Source of the DNA: an uncultured Pseudomonadales bacterium
GTDB lineage: Bacteria; Pseudomonadota; Gammaproteobacteria; Pseudomonadales; Azotimanducaceae
Assembly: GCA_951813515.1 (NCBI GenBank)
Contig: OX638346.1
Span: 620,001-684,000, forward strand
Length of the DNA: 64,000 nt
Reading direction: 5' to 3'
The notes beneath the pieces were generated by a model. It had not been told where the DNA came from. It saw only the letters and a list, made by a program, of their open reading frames with translations, and searched no databases. A program made the translations under genes and the position numbers. Shown here in pieces: positions 56,005 through 64,000 of this stretch. How positions within the stretch are numbered: the stretch's first letter is position 1; each line of letters begins with the position of its first letter.

Positions 56005-58533
56005 CTAGAAAATCTCTTCCGGCGTCACTTCGTCCGCCGGCGGACGAATGAATCGACCCGACCCGTCCTCGGTCGGCGCGAACTCTTCCAGGAAGTACTC
56101 GAACACCGCACCCTCCTGCGCCGGCCTGGCGGCTCGCCCCGTCGCCGGGTCTATCTTCATGGTAATGACGCCCTCCGGTTGCGGGCGCGTCGTCTCCGGC
56201 GTGTCGGCCAGGGCGTCGCGCATGAAATCGATCCATACCGAGAGCGGCGTGGTCGAACCGTATTCGTTGCGGCCCACGGGTCGATAGTCGTCGAAACCGA
56301 CCCATACTGTCGCGGCTAGATCTTCGGCAAAGCCGTTGAACCAGGTGTCCGCGGCGTCGTTGGTGGTCCCCGTCTTGCCGGCGAGATCGTTGCGCTCGAG
56401 TTCCATTGCGCGACGCCCCGTCCCGCGCTTGACCACGTCTTTCAGCATCGAATGGAGGATGAAGGTGTTGCGTCCGTCGACCGCCTGCATCGCCGGCACG
56501 CGGTCGTCAGGCTCCGCATCTTCCCCGTCGGCAGCGCGCTCCCCGCAATCGGCACAGACTTCGGGATAGCGAGGCTCGAGCACCGTTTCGCCCATCTGTG
56601 TCATCAGGCGGCCGAGGACATGGGGTTCTATCGCGTAGCCCCCGTTCGCGATCATCGCGTAAGCGCGCGCCATGGCGATCGGCGTCACGGCCATGGTGCC
56701 ACCGCCGATGGCGAGCTGCGCGTTGTACGGGAAGTCGCGGGTATCGAACCCGAATCGACCGACATGATCGAGCGTCGCGCCGACGCCGACCTCGAGCAGC
56801 ACCCGAATGGACACCAGATTCCTCGATCGATACAGCGCCCGGCGCAAGGGCATCGGCCCGCTGAACTGGTTGTCGTCGTTGCGTGGGCGATAGGCCTGCT
56901 CAAGCGTCTGGTCCTCGAACACAAGGGGCGCGTCGACAAAGATGCTCGCCGGGGTGACGCCGTTCGCAAGGGCCGCCGAATAGATGAACGGCTTGAACCC
57001 GGAACCGGGCTGGCGCGCCGCCTGCAGCGCGTGGTTGTACTGACTACGCGCGAAGTCCAGGCCGCCCGACAACGCCATCACGGCGCCGTCTCTTGGCCGC
57101 AGCGCGACGATGGCGCCCTCGATCTCGGGAATCTGCGCCAGGCGCCACGCTCCATCGAACATCTGTAGCCGAATGAGATCGCCGACGGCGACGACATCCG
57201 CCGCCGTCCTGGGAGCGGGTCCGGTGTAGTTAGCGTCGATATGGGGCCGCGCCCATCGCATTCCCTCCCATGCGACGACCGTCTCGACGCCGTCCCCGGT
57301 GATCGCAGCAAACTCCTTTTCGCCGACACGGGTCACGACCGCCGGCAATAGGTCGCCAGACGGCAAAACACCTTCCAGCGCGGCGAGGTACGCCGGCAGG
57401 CGCGGGTCGGTCATGTCCGCAATCGCGTCCTCGGCTATCTCCGTCGCTGGCACTTCTTCCGTCTCTTGTTCGGCCAGGGACGCAGACGCGGAGAGCGTCC
57501 TGGCCGACTCGAATGCGGCTATCGCCAGCGGATCGACATCGGTTTGCACCCGGTCCTCCGGCCCGCGATAGCCGTGGCGCCGGTCGTAGTCGATCAAGCC
57601 GCCCCGCAGGGCCCGGATCGCGCTAGCCTGCAGCGCGCTGTCGATGGTGGTGAAGGCCTCGTGACCGAGGTGGTAGATGTCGGTGCCGTAACGGTCCTCC
57701 AGCTCCTGCCGTGCCCATTCGGCGACATAGGGCGCCGGCAGATCGATCTCGCGCTGATGCACCGCCGCCGTGATCGGTGCGGCACGGGCCGTCTCGTACG
57801 CCGGATGGTCTATGGATCCCTGCTCGAACATGCGCCGCAGCACGAGGTTGCGGCGGCGCACCGCCCACTCCGGTCCGTTGATCGGATTGCCGGCTTCCGG
57901 ACGCTTCGGTATTCCCGCGAGCATGGCGAGCTGTGCGACATCGAGTTCGTCGAGCGGCTTGCCGTAGTAGGTATACGCGGCCGCCTGTGCGCCGTAGGCA
58001 CGTTTGCCGAACGGCGCGATATTGATGTAGAGCTCGAGGATCTCGTCCTTCGTCAACTCTTGCTCGATCTTGATCGCCAGCAGCATTTCCTTGAACTTGC
58101 GGATGAAGGTCTGCTCCAGCGACAGGGAGACGTTCTTTGCGAGCTGCATGGTGATCGTCGACGCGCCGGTGCGCACCCCGGTGGGGTTGAGCACCAGCCG
58201 AATAGTGTCGTTCGCGAGCGAGATGTAGTCGATGCCGCTGTGCTCGTAGAAGCGCTTGTCCTCCGTGTTGATGAGCGCATTGCGAAAATCCATCGGCACG
58301 TCTTCCAGGCGGACCGGGATCAGGCGGCGCTCGCCGAACTCGCCCAACAGCGCGCCGTCCGCCGAATAGACCCGAAGCGGCGCCTCGTGGCGATAGTTCT
58401 GGTAGGTCGATGCGGCGGGGACTTGCGGATTCAAGTAGAGATATCCGCCAGCAAGAATCGTCAATGCCCCACAGACAGCCCCGAAGACGAGCCAGATAAT
58501 TGTCCTCAAAGAACGATTCAGTCGCGCGTTCAC
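56005..58533 (-). CDS. mrcA: Penicillin-binding protein 1A (bifunctional glycosyltransferase/transpeptidase)
   Basis: The 842-aa inner-membrane protein has an N-terminal anchor, a GT51 domain (EDKRFYEHSGIDY, GASTITMQLAKN, LELYINIAPFG) and a class A transpeptidase with the active-site SGFK motif, SRN and KTGTT. A long insertion with an OB-like region lies before the transpeptidase. It polymerises and cross-links peptidoglycan. It is divergent from pilM with only 42 bp between starts, the usual gammaproteobacterial layout. The C-terminal tail is acidic. Confidence 0.96.
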   Translation of the reverse strand: MNARLNRSLRTIIWLVFGAVCGALTILAGGYLYLNPQVPAASTYQNYRHEAPLRVYSADGALLGEFGERRLIPVRLEDVPMDFRNALINTEDKRFYEHSGIDYISLANDTIRLVLNPTGVRTGASTITMQLAKNVSLSLEQTFIRKFKEMLLAIKIEQELTKDEILELYINIAPFGKRAYGAQAAAYTYYGKPLDELDVAQLAMLAGIPKRPEAGNPINGPEWAVRRRNLVLRRMFEQGSIDHPAYETARAAPITAAVHQREIDLPAPYVAEWARQELEDRYGTDIYHLGHEAFTTIDSALQASAIRALRGGLIDYDRRHGYRGPEDRVQTDVDPLAIAAFESARTLSASASLAEQETEEVPATEIAEDAIADMTDPRLPAYLAALEGVLPSGDLLPAVVTRVGEKEFAAITGDGVETVVAWEGMRWARPHIDANYTGPAPRTAADVVAVGDLIRLQMFDGAWRLAQIPEIEGAIVALRPRDGAVMALSGGLDFARSQYNHALQAARQPGSGFKPFIYSAALANGVTPASIFVDAPLVFEDQTLEQAYRPRNDDNQFSGPMPLRRALYRSRNLVSIRVLLEVGVGATLDHVGRFGFDTRDFPYNAQLAIGGGTMAVTPIAMARAYAMIANGGYAIEPHVLGRLMTQMGETVLEPRYPEVCADCGERAADGEDAEPDDRVPAMQAVDGRNTFILHSMLKDVVKRGTGRRAMELERNDLAGKTGTTNDAADTWFNGFAEDLAATVWVGFDDYRPVGRNEYGSTTPLSVWIDFMRDALADTPETTRPQPEGVITMKIDPATGRAARPAQEGAVFEYFLEEFAPTEDGSGRFIRPPADEVTPEEIF

Positions 58534-58575
58534 GCGAATGCCCCTCGCGCGGCGAACGCGCTGCCGGAAGGTCCC

Positions 58576-59649
58576 ATGGTGTTTCGAAGAAAACCCGACT
58601 CGCTCATTGGTTTGGACATCGGTTCGACCTCGGTCAAGCTCATGGAACTCTCGAAACGCGACGGCCGACTACGGCTGGAATCGTGCGGCATCGAACCCGT
58701 GGCGCCCCGCGTCGGCCCTGAACTTCATACACATGCGTCAGGAACGCATATTAGTGATGCGCAAAGCGTTGGTGAAGCGATTAAACGCCTCGCCCGGCGA
58801 ACGCGTCCGAAGGCGAAGAGCGCCGCTGTGGCCATCGGCGGGCCCGCAGCGTTCACCAAAGTGATCGTCATGGACGCATCGCTGTCGGACGAAGAGATGG
58901 AAGGCGAGATCGCACTGCAGGCGGCGGAGCACCTACCCTACCCGTCCGCAGACGCCCTGATCGACTTCGAGGTGCTTCACCTGAGCGAGCGCGATCCGAC
59001 CCAGGTCGAGGTCCTGTTGGCCGCGTGCCGCCGGGACGATGCCCAACTGCTCGAATCCGCCGCCGCGACAGGCGGGTTCCGGGTGCGCGTCCTCGACATC
59101 GAGGCCTTCGCAATGGCCCGGGCCGTCAATTCTCTCCAGCACGGGGTCGACGGCCGGTCGGTCATTGCCATCTTCGACATCGGGGCCAGCTCGACAACGC
59201 TGTCCGTAATCATCGACGACAAGCTGGCGCACATGCGGGAACAGGCGTTCGGCGGCAGATTGCTGACGGAGCTGACGAAAAAGATCGACAGACGTCACGG
59301 CACATCGGTCGCGGATGGGGAAACGGCGGCAAGAATCAGCGAAGTGGAAGACGAATTCATCCTGTCAAGGTTTCGCGAAGCGGTCCTGGACCAGATGACG
59401 CGCTCGCTGCAGTTCTTCTATTCGGCCAACCCCTCTGAACACGTGGATCAGGTCTTTCTGGCCGGTGGCGTCGCCGCCATGCCGTTTCTCGCCGATCAGG
59501 CCTCGCACATGCTCGGTACCCCGGTAGTCGTCGCGGATCCATTTGCCGGCATGGTCCTCGGCGAAGCTGCAGACGCCTCGGCAATGACGCGGGATGCGCC
59601 CGCGTTCATGCTCGCCTGCGGGCTCGCGCTACGGGGGATCGAACGATGA
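58576..59649 (+). CDS. pilM: Type IV pilus assembly protein PilM
   Basis: The 357-aa cytoplasmic ATPase of the actin/FtsA fold starts FRRKPDSLIGLDIGSTSVKLMEL and has later nucleotide-site segments (IFDIGASSTTLSVI, FLAGGVAAMPFL). It binds PilN and links the cytoplasmic part to the alignment subcomplex. The ATG at 58576, with GGAAGG upstream, gives the expected length. It is the first gene of pilMNOPQ; every later gene overlaps its neighbour. Confidence 0.95.
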   Translation: MVFRRKPDSLIGLDIGSTSVKLMELSKRDGRLRLESCGIEPVAPRVGPELHTHASGTHISDAQSVGEAIKRLARRTRPKAKSAAVAIGGPAAFTKVIVMDASLSDEEMEGEIALQAAEHLPYPSADALIDFEVLHLSERDPTQVEVLLAACRRDDAQLLESAAATGGFRVRVLDIEAFAMARAVNSLQHGVDGRSVIAIFDIGASSTTLSVIIDDKLAHMREQAFGGRLLTELTKKIDRRHGTSVADGETAARISEVEDEFILSRFREAVLDQMTRSLQFFYSANPSEHVDQVFLAGGVAAMPFLADQASHMLGTPVVVADPFAGMVLGEAADASAMTRDAPAFMLACGLALRGIER

Positions 59650-60200
59650 ACGAGATCAACCTCCTCCCCTGGCGAGAATGGCGGCGCGACCGCGCCCGGA
59701 GGACATTTTTCGTCAACCTGGGTCTCTCGGGCATCGCCGCGGTCGCCGTGATCCTGGCGATGGGCTGGTACTTCGACCGCGAATCGCACCAGTTGGACCG
59801 GCGCAACGACTACCTGCGGGAACGGATTGCCGAACTCGACCGGCGAATCGCTGATATCGACAGGCTGAACAGCCAGACCGAGCAGGTTCTGTCGCGGCTG
59901 GAGGCGGCGCGAGCGCTGCAGGGCAATCGACAGGCGATGGCCCACGTATTCGACGCCCTCGCGCGCGCCGTGGCGGACGGTACGCATTACACCTCGGTTT
60001 CCATGGCCGGAGACCTGTTCAACGCGAGCGGGGCGGCGGCGTCCAATGATCGGGTCTCCTCGCTCATGCGCAACATAGAAGACTCGCGCTGGTTCGCCGA
60101 GCCGAGCCTGAAGAGCATCAGCGAAACCCGCGATGGACCGCACTACGGCGGCAGGTCCTCCGAGTTCGAACTGACGTTTCGGCGCGCCGATGGCGTTTGA
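59646..60200 (+). CDS. pilN: Type IV pilus assembly protein PilN
   Basis: The 184-aa protein begins with the conserved INLLPWRE, which inserts into PilM, followed by one membrane helix and a coiled-coil/ferredoxin-like periplasmic region. It pairs with PilO. The ATG overlaps pilM by 4 nt, and its end overlaps pilO by 11 nt. Confidence 0.95.
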   Translation: MNEINLLPWREWRRDRARRTFFVNLGLSGIAAVAVILAMGWYFDRESHQLDRRNDYLRERIAELDRRIADIDRLNSQTEQVLSRLEAARALQGNRQAMAHVFDALARAVADGTHYTSVSMAGDLFNASGAAASNDRVSSLMRNIEDSRWFAEPSLKSISETRDGPHYGGRSSEFELTFRRADGV

Positions 60201-60891
60201 CCGCGTCCAGGACTGGTTTGCCGAGTTGCGCCAACTCGACGTGGGCAGTGTCGGCATCTGGCCACGCCCCGCAAAGGCGGTGGCGTTCGCTGCCGTGTTC
60301 TGCTGCGCCCTCCTCGCCGGGAAGTTCTTCTACCTGTCAGGGAAACAGGCCGCCGTAACAACGCGTATCGCATCCGAGACCGAACTGAAACGCGAGTATG
60401 AACGCAAGGCGCTTCCGGCAGCGCACCTCGACTCAGTGCGCACGCGGCACTCAGACGCGGCGGCCGAGTTCGAGGCGCTGCTGCGCCAATTACCGAAGGA
60501 TACGGAGGTGCCCGGGCTGATCGAGGACATATCCCGCGCCGCGCTCAGGAACGCCCTCGTGATCGAGAGCATCGACCTCGAGACGGAGCGAGCGGTCGGT
60601 TTCTACATGGAGTTGCCGATCGGGATCGCCGTGCGCGGCAGCTTCCACGACATCGGCGCATTCGTGAGCGATGTCGGAGCCCTGTCCAGGATCGTGACGT
60701 TGCACGACTTCGAACTCGCACCGGAAGAACACCCGGACCAGACTGTCGGCTCTATGGCGGCCGCAGCCTGTGACGGCGATGACCCCGAACCGACACGCTG
60801 TTCCAGCGCCAATGCGCTCAGGATGACCATCCTGGCAAAGACTTACAGCTACCTGCCACGCTCCGCGAACCTGCCCGAGGCCCAAACATGA
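60190..60891 (+). CDS. pilO: Type IV pilus assembly protein PilO
   Basis: The 233-aa protein has a membrane helix near residues 30-50, a coiled coil and a ferredoxin-like domain with YMELPIGIAVRGSFHDIGAFVSDVG, the typical PilO core. It forms the PilN-PilO heterodimer in the inner membrane. Overlaps pilP by 4 nt. Confidence 0.94.
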   Translation: MAFDRVQDWFAELRQLDVGSVGIWPRPAKAVAFAAVFCCALLAGKFFYLSGKQAAVTTRIASETELKREYERKALPAAHLDSVRTRHSDAAAEFEALLRQLPKDTEVPGLIEDISRAALRNALVIESIDLETERAVGFYMELPIGIAVRGSFHDIGAFVSDVGALSRIVTLHDFELAPEEHPDQTVGSMAAAACDGDDPEPTRCSSANALRMTILAKTYSYLPRSANLPEAQT

Positions 60892-61439
60892 AGCGTCCGG
60901 CACTGCTGACCATGGCGATCCTGCTCGGCGCGACCGCCTGTAGCGATGGCGGCCACGCGGACCTCGAAGCGTTCGTCGAGGAGACTACGCGCAAAGCTGT
61001 GCAGACATACCGCCCCGCTGACGCCAACGCAGATCTGCCCGCTTCCGCCCCCTCCCCTGAGCCGTTCGTCTACGCGGCGGGCGAATTGCGCAGCCCCTTC
61101 AAGCCTCCGCCCGCGCCCGCATCGATTGCGGCCGTCGGCCAGCCGCTGGTCGCGCCGGACCTTGAACGCGTGAAGGGTCACCTCGAGCGATTTCCCCTCG
61201 CGCAACTGCGTCTCGTCGGCAACCTGTCCGGCCGCCGGGCGCAGGTGGCGCTCGTTCAGGACCCGGACGGCAGAATTCATCCAGTGGGGGTTGGAGACTA
61301 CATGGGCAACGACTTCGGCCGCATACGCGCGGTCGGCGATGTCGGGATCGAAATGGTCGAGATCATTCGCGATGCGGGAGGATGGACGGAGCGTGCCCGC
61401 TTCATCCCGCTTGGCGGGGAGGAGGGGAACGACGAATGA
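60888..61439 (+). CDS. pilP: Type IV pilus lipoprotein PilP
   Basis: The 183-aa protein has an N-terminal lipobox-like LLGATAC, a flexible Pro-rich region and a C-terminal homology domain (LRLVGNLSGRRAQVALVQDPDG, HPVGVGDYMGNDFGRI). It bridges PilNO and the PilQ secretin. Overlaps pilQ by 4 nt. Confidence 0.94.
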   Translation: MKRPALLTMAILLGATACSDGGHADLEAFVEETTRKAVQTYRPADANADLPASAPSPEPFVYAAGELRSPFKPPPAPASIAAVGQPLVAPDLERVKGHLERFPLAQLRLVGNLSGRRAQVALVQDPDGRIHPVGVGDYMGNDFGRIRAVGDVGIEMVEIIRDAGGWTERARFIPLGGEEGNDE

Positions 61440-62914
61440 CCGGGAAGTACCAACGCTTCGGAGTGTTACTGGCGGTGTTCCTGTGGGTAGCCGTCGACGC
61501 TTCGAGCGGCGAGGAAGGTGCTGACGGCGGTTCTCCGTCAACGGCCGAAACGGCAACCCCGGAAACCACAGCGCCGGAAACGCACCAGTCCGCGCCCACT
61601 ACCGCCGCCACGGGTTACAGCGGCGAAGAACTCTCGTTCAACTTCCAGGACATCGAAGTGCGCGCGGCGCTTCTCCTGATCGCCGACTTCGCGGGGTCGA
61701 ATCTTGTCGCGAGCGATACGGTCTCCGGCAACATCACATTGCGGCTAAAACACGTGCCGTGGGACCAGGCGCTCGATCTGATCCTGCGAACGAAGGGGCT
61801 CGGGAAGCGCGTCGAAGGCAACGTGCTCCTCGTGGCGCCAGCGGAAGAGCTGGCCGAACGTGAAAGGCTTGAACTCACGAACCTGAAACAGCTCTCCGAA
61901 CTGGCGCCGCTCCAGACCGAGTTCATACAGTTCCGCTACGCCAACGCCTCCGACCTGTTCGGCCTGCTCACCCGGGGCGACTCGGACACTTCGGTACTGT
62001 CCGATCGCGGCAGCGTCATCGTCGACGAGCGCACCAACGCGGTGGTCCTGACGGACACCGCGGACAACCTCGCCAAGGTGCGAGAGGTGATCGCCCAATT
62101 GGACATCCCGGTTCGCCAGGTGCAGATCCAGTCTCGCATCATCAATGCCAACGCGAACCTGAGCGAGCAGCTCGGCGTGCGCTGGGGCGGCGGGGCGCTC
62201 AAACGCATCGGTTCTCCCGCTGTCGGGAATCCTTCTTCTGTCCTGAAACTGGGCAGCAGCCGGGAGACCCTGGCGGAACTGCAGGACGTCGCGGCAGAAG
62301 GGAGCGGCACGATCACCTCGCCGGACGACCTGGTCGTCGACCTCGGCGTATCCGGCCAGGGCGCTACGCGGCTCGGCATCGGCATCGCCAACGGCATGGA
62401 CTACCTTCTCGACCTCGAAATCTCGGCGCTCGCAACGGAAGGTCACGCGGAAATCGTCGCCAGGCCCACGTTGATCACGGCAGACAAGCAGCCCGCGACG
62501 ATTCAGTCCGGCGTCGAGATCCCCTACCAGGAAGCGAGCAGTTCGGGTGCCACATCGACTACCTTTAAGAACGCAGTGCTCTCGCTCGAAGTGACGCCCA
62601 GAATCACTCCCGACGAACGCATCATCATGGACCTCCGGGTCAACCAGGACTCGGTCGGCCAGGTGTTTAACGGCGTACCCAGCATCGACACGACGGCGAT
62701 CGCCACCCGCGTGCTGGTCGAAAACGGCCAGACACTGGTGCTCGGCGGCATGTTCCGCACGGACCGGAACTTCTCCGTGACGAAGACACCCCTGCTGGGC
62801 GACATCCCCTACCTCGGACGATTGTTCCGCCGCACCATCGAACGTGACGACAAACAGGAACTGCTGATCTTCATCACACCACGCATCATCGACGAGGCAG
62901 GTGCTTCGATCTAG
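61436..62914 (+). CDS. pilQ: Type IV pilus secretin PilQ, short form
   Basis: The 492-aa protein has a signal peptide and then the STN/secretin N0 region (LSFNFQDIEVRAALLLIADF), N1 domain (NAVVLTDTADNLAKVREVIAQLD) and the secretin barrel (IPYQEASSSG, MDLRVNQDSVG, LVLGGMFR, TPLLGDIPYLGRLFR). It forms the outer-membrane pore for the pilus. Typical PilQ proteins are about 700 aa because they carry N-terminal AMIN domains that bind peptidoglycan; these are missing here. The start at the ATGA overlap with pilP fits a signal peptide, so the shortness is real. Confidence 0.95.
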   Translation: MTGKYQRFGVLLAVFLWVAVDASSGEEGADGGSPSTAETATPETTAPETHQSAPTTAATGYSGEELSFNFQDIEVRAALLLIADFAGSNLVASDTVSGNITLRLKHVPWDQALDLILRTKGLGKRVEGNVLLVAPAEELAERERLELTNLKQLSELAPLQTEFIQFRYANASDLFGLLTRGDSDTSVLSDRGSVIVDERTNAVVLTDTADNLAKVREVIAQLDIPVRQVQIQSRIINANANLSEQLGVRWGGGALKRIGSPAVGNPSSVLKLGSSRETLAELQDVAAEGSGTITSPDDLVVDLGVSGQGATRLGIGIANGMDYLLDLEISALATEGHAEIVARPTLITADKQPATIQSGVEIPYQEASSSGATSTTFKNAVLSLEVTPRITPDERIIMDLRVNQDSVGQVFNGVPSIDTTAIATRVLVENGQTLVLGGMFRTDRNFSVTKTPLLGDIPYLGRLFRRTIERDDKQELLIFITPRIIDEAGASI

Positions 62915-63104
62915 CAGCGCCGTGCAGGCGTCTGTAACTGCCTACCTACAAAGGACAAGGGAAATCGCACATAAGTACTCATGCGTAGCCTTGGCACCGT
63001 CCGCCGCCGGAATGGGGGGTTACGCGCTGTGTTGTGTATAGCCACCGTCCCAACGGGAATTGGCGCGGGGTTTGTATGTAGTGCGGTGCGGTGACGAGTA
63101 GCCC

Positions 63105-63220
63105 ACCTCAACAGCGACCGCGTGGGGGCCGCCTACCGGCGCACCGACCTGTTCGACCGCCGCCGCGAACCCATGCAGCAGTGGGACGACTACGCCGATT
63201 CGCGGGACTGCAGGCCCGGG
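63105..63220 (+). pseudogene. C-terminal remnant of a phage-type integrase
   Basis: The plus strand reads GAAYRRTDLFDRRREPMQQW, then DDYAD. This is the characteristic last helix of P4-type tyrosine recombinases. The catalytic domain is absent, and the upstream 190 bp (62915-63104) show no gene. So a mobile element once ended here. Confidence 0.7.
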
Positions 63221-63238
63221 ACCGGCGGGTCGCGCCCC

Positions 63239-63433
63239 TCAGACGGCCAGCGACTCGTCGGTGCCTTCGGCGATCCGGCGCGCGGGATACGTGACGTACT
63301 CGCGCCCGGACTCGTCCTGCCGCTCCCGGATCCGCCGGAAGATGGCGCCCACGTCGTAGCCGGCGCGCGCGGCGAGTCCGTCGCGGACCGCACGCACTTC
63401 GGCGATCACCGGATCAGTCTCCTTCGTCCGCAT
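63239..63433 (-). CDS. Probable antitoxin partner of the PIN protein
   Basis: The 64-aa helical protein (VIAEVRAVRDGLAARAGYDVGAIFRRIRERQ) follows the PIN gene with a 20-nt overlap. Small charged proteins of this kind are common partners of PIN toxins. It has no clear DNA-binding motif. Confidence 0.65.
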   Translation of the reverse strand: MRTKETDPVIAEVRAVRDGLAARAGYDVGAIFRRIRERQDESGREYVTYPARRIAEGTDESLAV

Positions 63434-63908
63434 AGCCAGTCTCCATCAGTTCGTTCGGCGTGCAGATCACCGGCGGTTCGTAGCCCGCCTCCCTGCACGC
63501 CCCTTCTATCCGTACCCGCATTGCCGCGTTGGCGATGTGACGGAAGTTCCACGTCACCAGGTACTCGACACCGCTGGTCACCGCGATGGCGATGTGCGCG
63601 GCGTCCGCCGCAGCTTCGCGCGGAACGGCGCCGAGTTCAAGCAGCCGGCGCGCGAGACCCTCCGCGTCGGGGGACGCATCCAGCAGCGTGATGCCTTCGA
63701 GCACCTTCAGGCGATCACGCGCCGCGACGGGATCGCCTGCTCCGGCTTCCGCCAGAACGAGTTCCGACGCCACCAGGCGGAATCTCACGGCGGCGTCCCG
63801 CCACCACTCGCGGGTCACCTCCTGGTACGCGGCGACGACCACGTCGCGCGACGAGCGCGCGGTGAGGTAGCTCACGACCGAGGTCTCGATGTAGGCGGTC
63901 GGGTTCAT
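63414..63908 (-). CDS. PIN-domain protein (VapC-like toxin)
   Basis: The 164-aa protein starts at ATG 63908 with AYIETSVVSYLTAR, a PIN variant with Glu in place of the first Asp. Further acidic motifs are LVLAEAGAGD and AADAAHIAIAVTSGVEYLVTWNFRHI. PIN domains are Mg-dependent RNases. Here the toxin gene precedes the small partner, the reverse of classical vapBC. Located directly beside the integrase remnant, consistent with horizontal acquisition. Longer starts upstream are possible but lack family similarity. Confidence 0.88.
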   Translation of the reverse strand: MNPTAYIETSVVSYLTARSSRDVVVAAYQEVTREWWRDAAVRFRLVASELVLAEAGAGDPVAARDRLKVLEGITLLDASPDAEGLARRLLELGAVPREAAADAAHIAIAVTSGVEYLVTWNFRHIANAAMRVRIEGACREAGYEPPVICTPNELMETGYADEGD

Positions 63909-64000
63909 CTGCTGCAGGGTCTCCCATCGTCTCCTGATTCGTTCCACACCCGTTGTCGCCCAACGTCGCGCAGTTTGCAACCACTTCATCCGCTCCGTTC

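Noticed and set aside
57466..58575. Long N-terminal extension of pilM
   Set aside because: The extension is antisense to mrcA; PilM begins at 58576 with an appropriate ribosome binding site.

Overview
The window looks like a chromosome segment of an uncultured, high-GC gammaproteobacterium, probably marine or host-associated. The strongest taxonomic cue is the right end: a divergent PBP1A gene (mrcA) next to pilMNOPQ. DUF2333, HupE/UreJ, PhoX and two DUF3604 genes fit the same picture. No rRNA or CRISPR array was seen. One intact tRNA, tRNA-Ser(CGA), is present.

Left region (about 1-14,680): a defence island abutting the 3' end of tRNA-Ser, a classic integration side. It holds three units. 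Unit A (minus, 979-6813) encodes a 993-aa protein with a MORC/HSP90-like ATPase at the N-terminus and a histidine-kinase-like core at the C-terminus, a receiver-domain protein, and a C5-cytosine methyltransferase. Unit B (plus, 7284-9756) encodes Vsr, a second C5-cytosine methyltransferase and a probable PD-(D/E)XK endonuclease, with 4-nt overlaps. Unit C (minus, 9869-13425) encodes a sacsin/NO VEIN-like ATPase with a DUF3883 C-terminus plus a small basic protein. A DUF1643 gene lies between unit C and the tRNA. Unit A is the best candidate for an undescribed system: it reads like two-component signalling attached to a DNA-modification gene, with no recognisable nuclease.

Middle region (15-34 kb): a damaged tRNA-Ser copy carrying a 90-bp hairpin-rich insert, an LLM-class oxidoreductase with a DUF3500 protein, a ParDE module with a frameshifted toxin, a 3-oxoacid-type CoA-transferase pair, a large secreted FG-GAP/HEXXH protein, a SAM methyltransferase, two tandem DUF3604 genes (exact 1952-bp period), a parvulin/HupE pair, and a TonB-dependent receptor with an 11-C tract upstream. 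An aldo/keto reductase remnant and a transposase remnant lie here.

Right region (34-64 kb): mostly core metabolism and envelope genes: Gfo/Idh/MocA oxidoreductase, GST, a DsbD-alpha-like protein, a lipoprotein, DUF2333, membrane pyrophosphatase, PhyH dioxygenase, an MFS-PlsC fusion, a GAPDH gene overlapping a GAPDH paralog without the catalytic cysteine, PhoX, macrodomain and GNAT genes, HipAB, an HpcH-type aldolase, an MDR reductase, L31, an M48 protease, PBP1A and pilMNOPQ. HicAB (toxin frameshifted) and a PIN-domain module next to an integrase remnant mark accessory insertions.

All calls come from reading the sequence and remembered family motifs; no database search was run.
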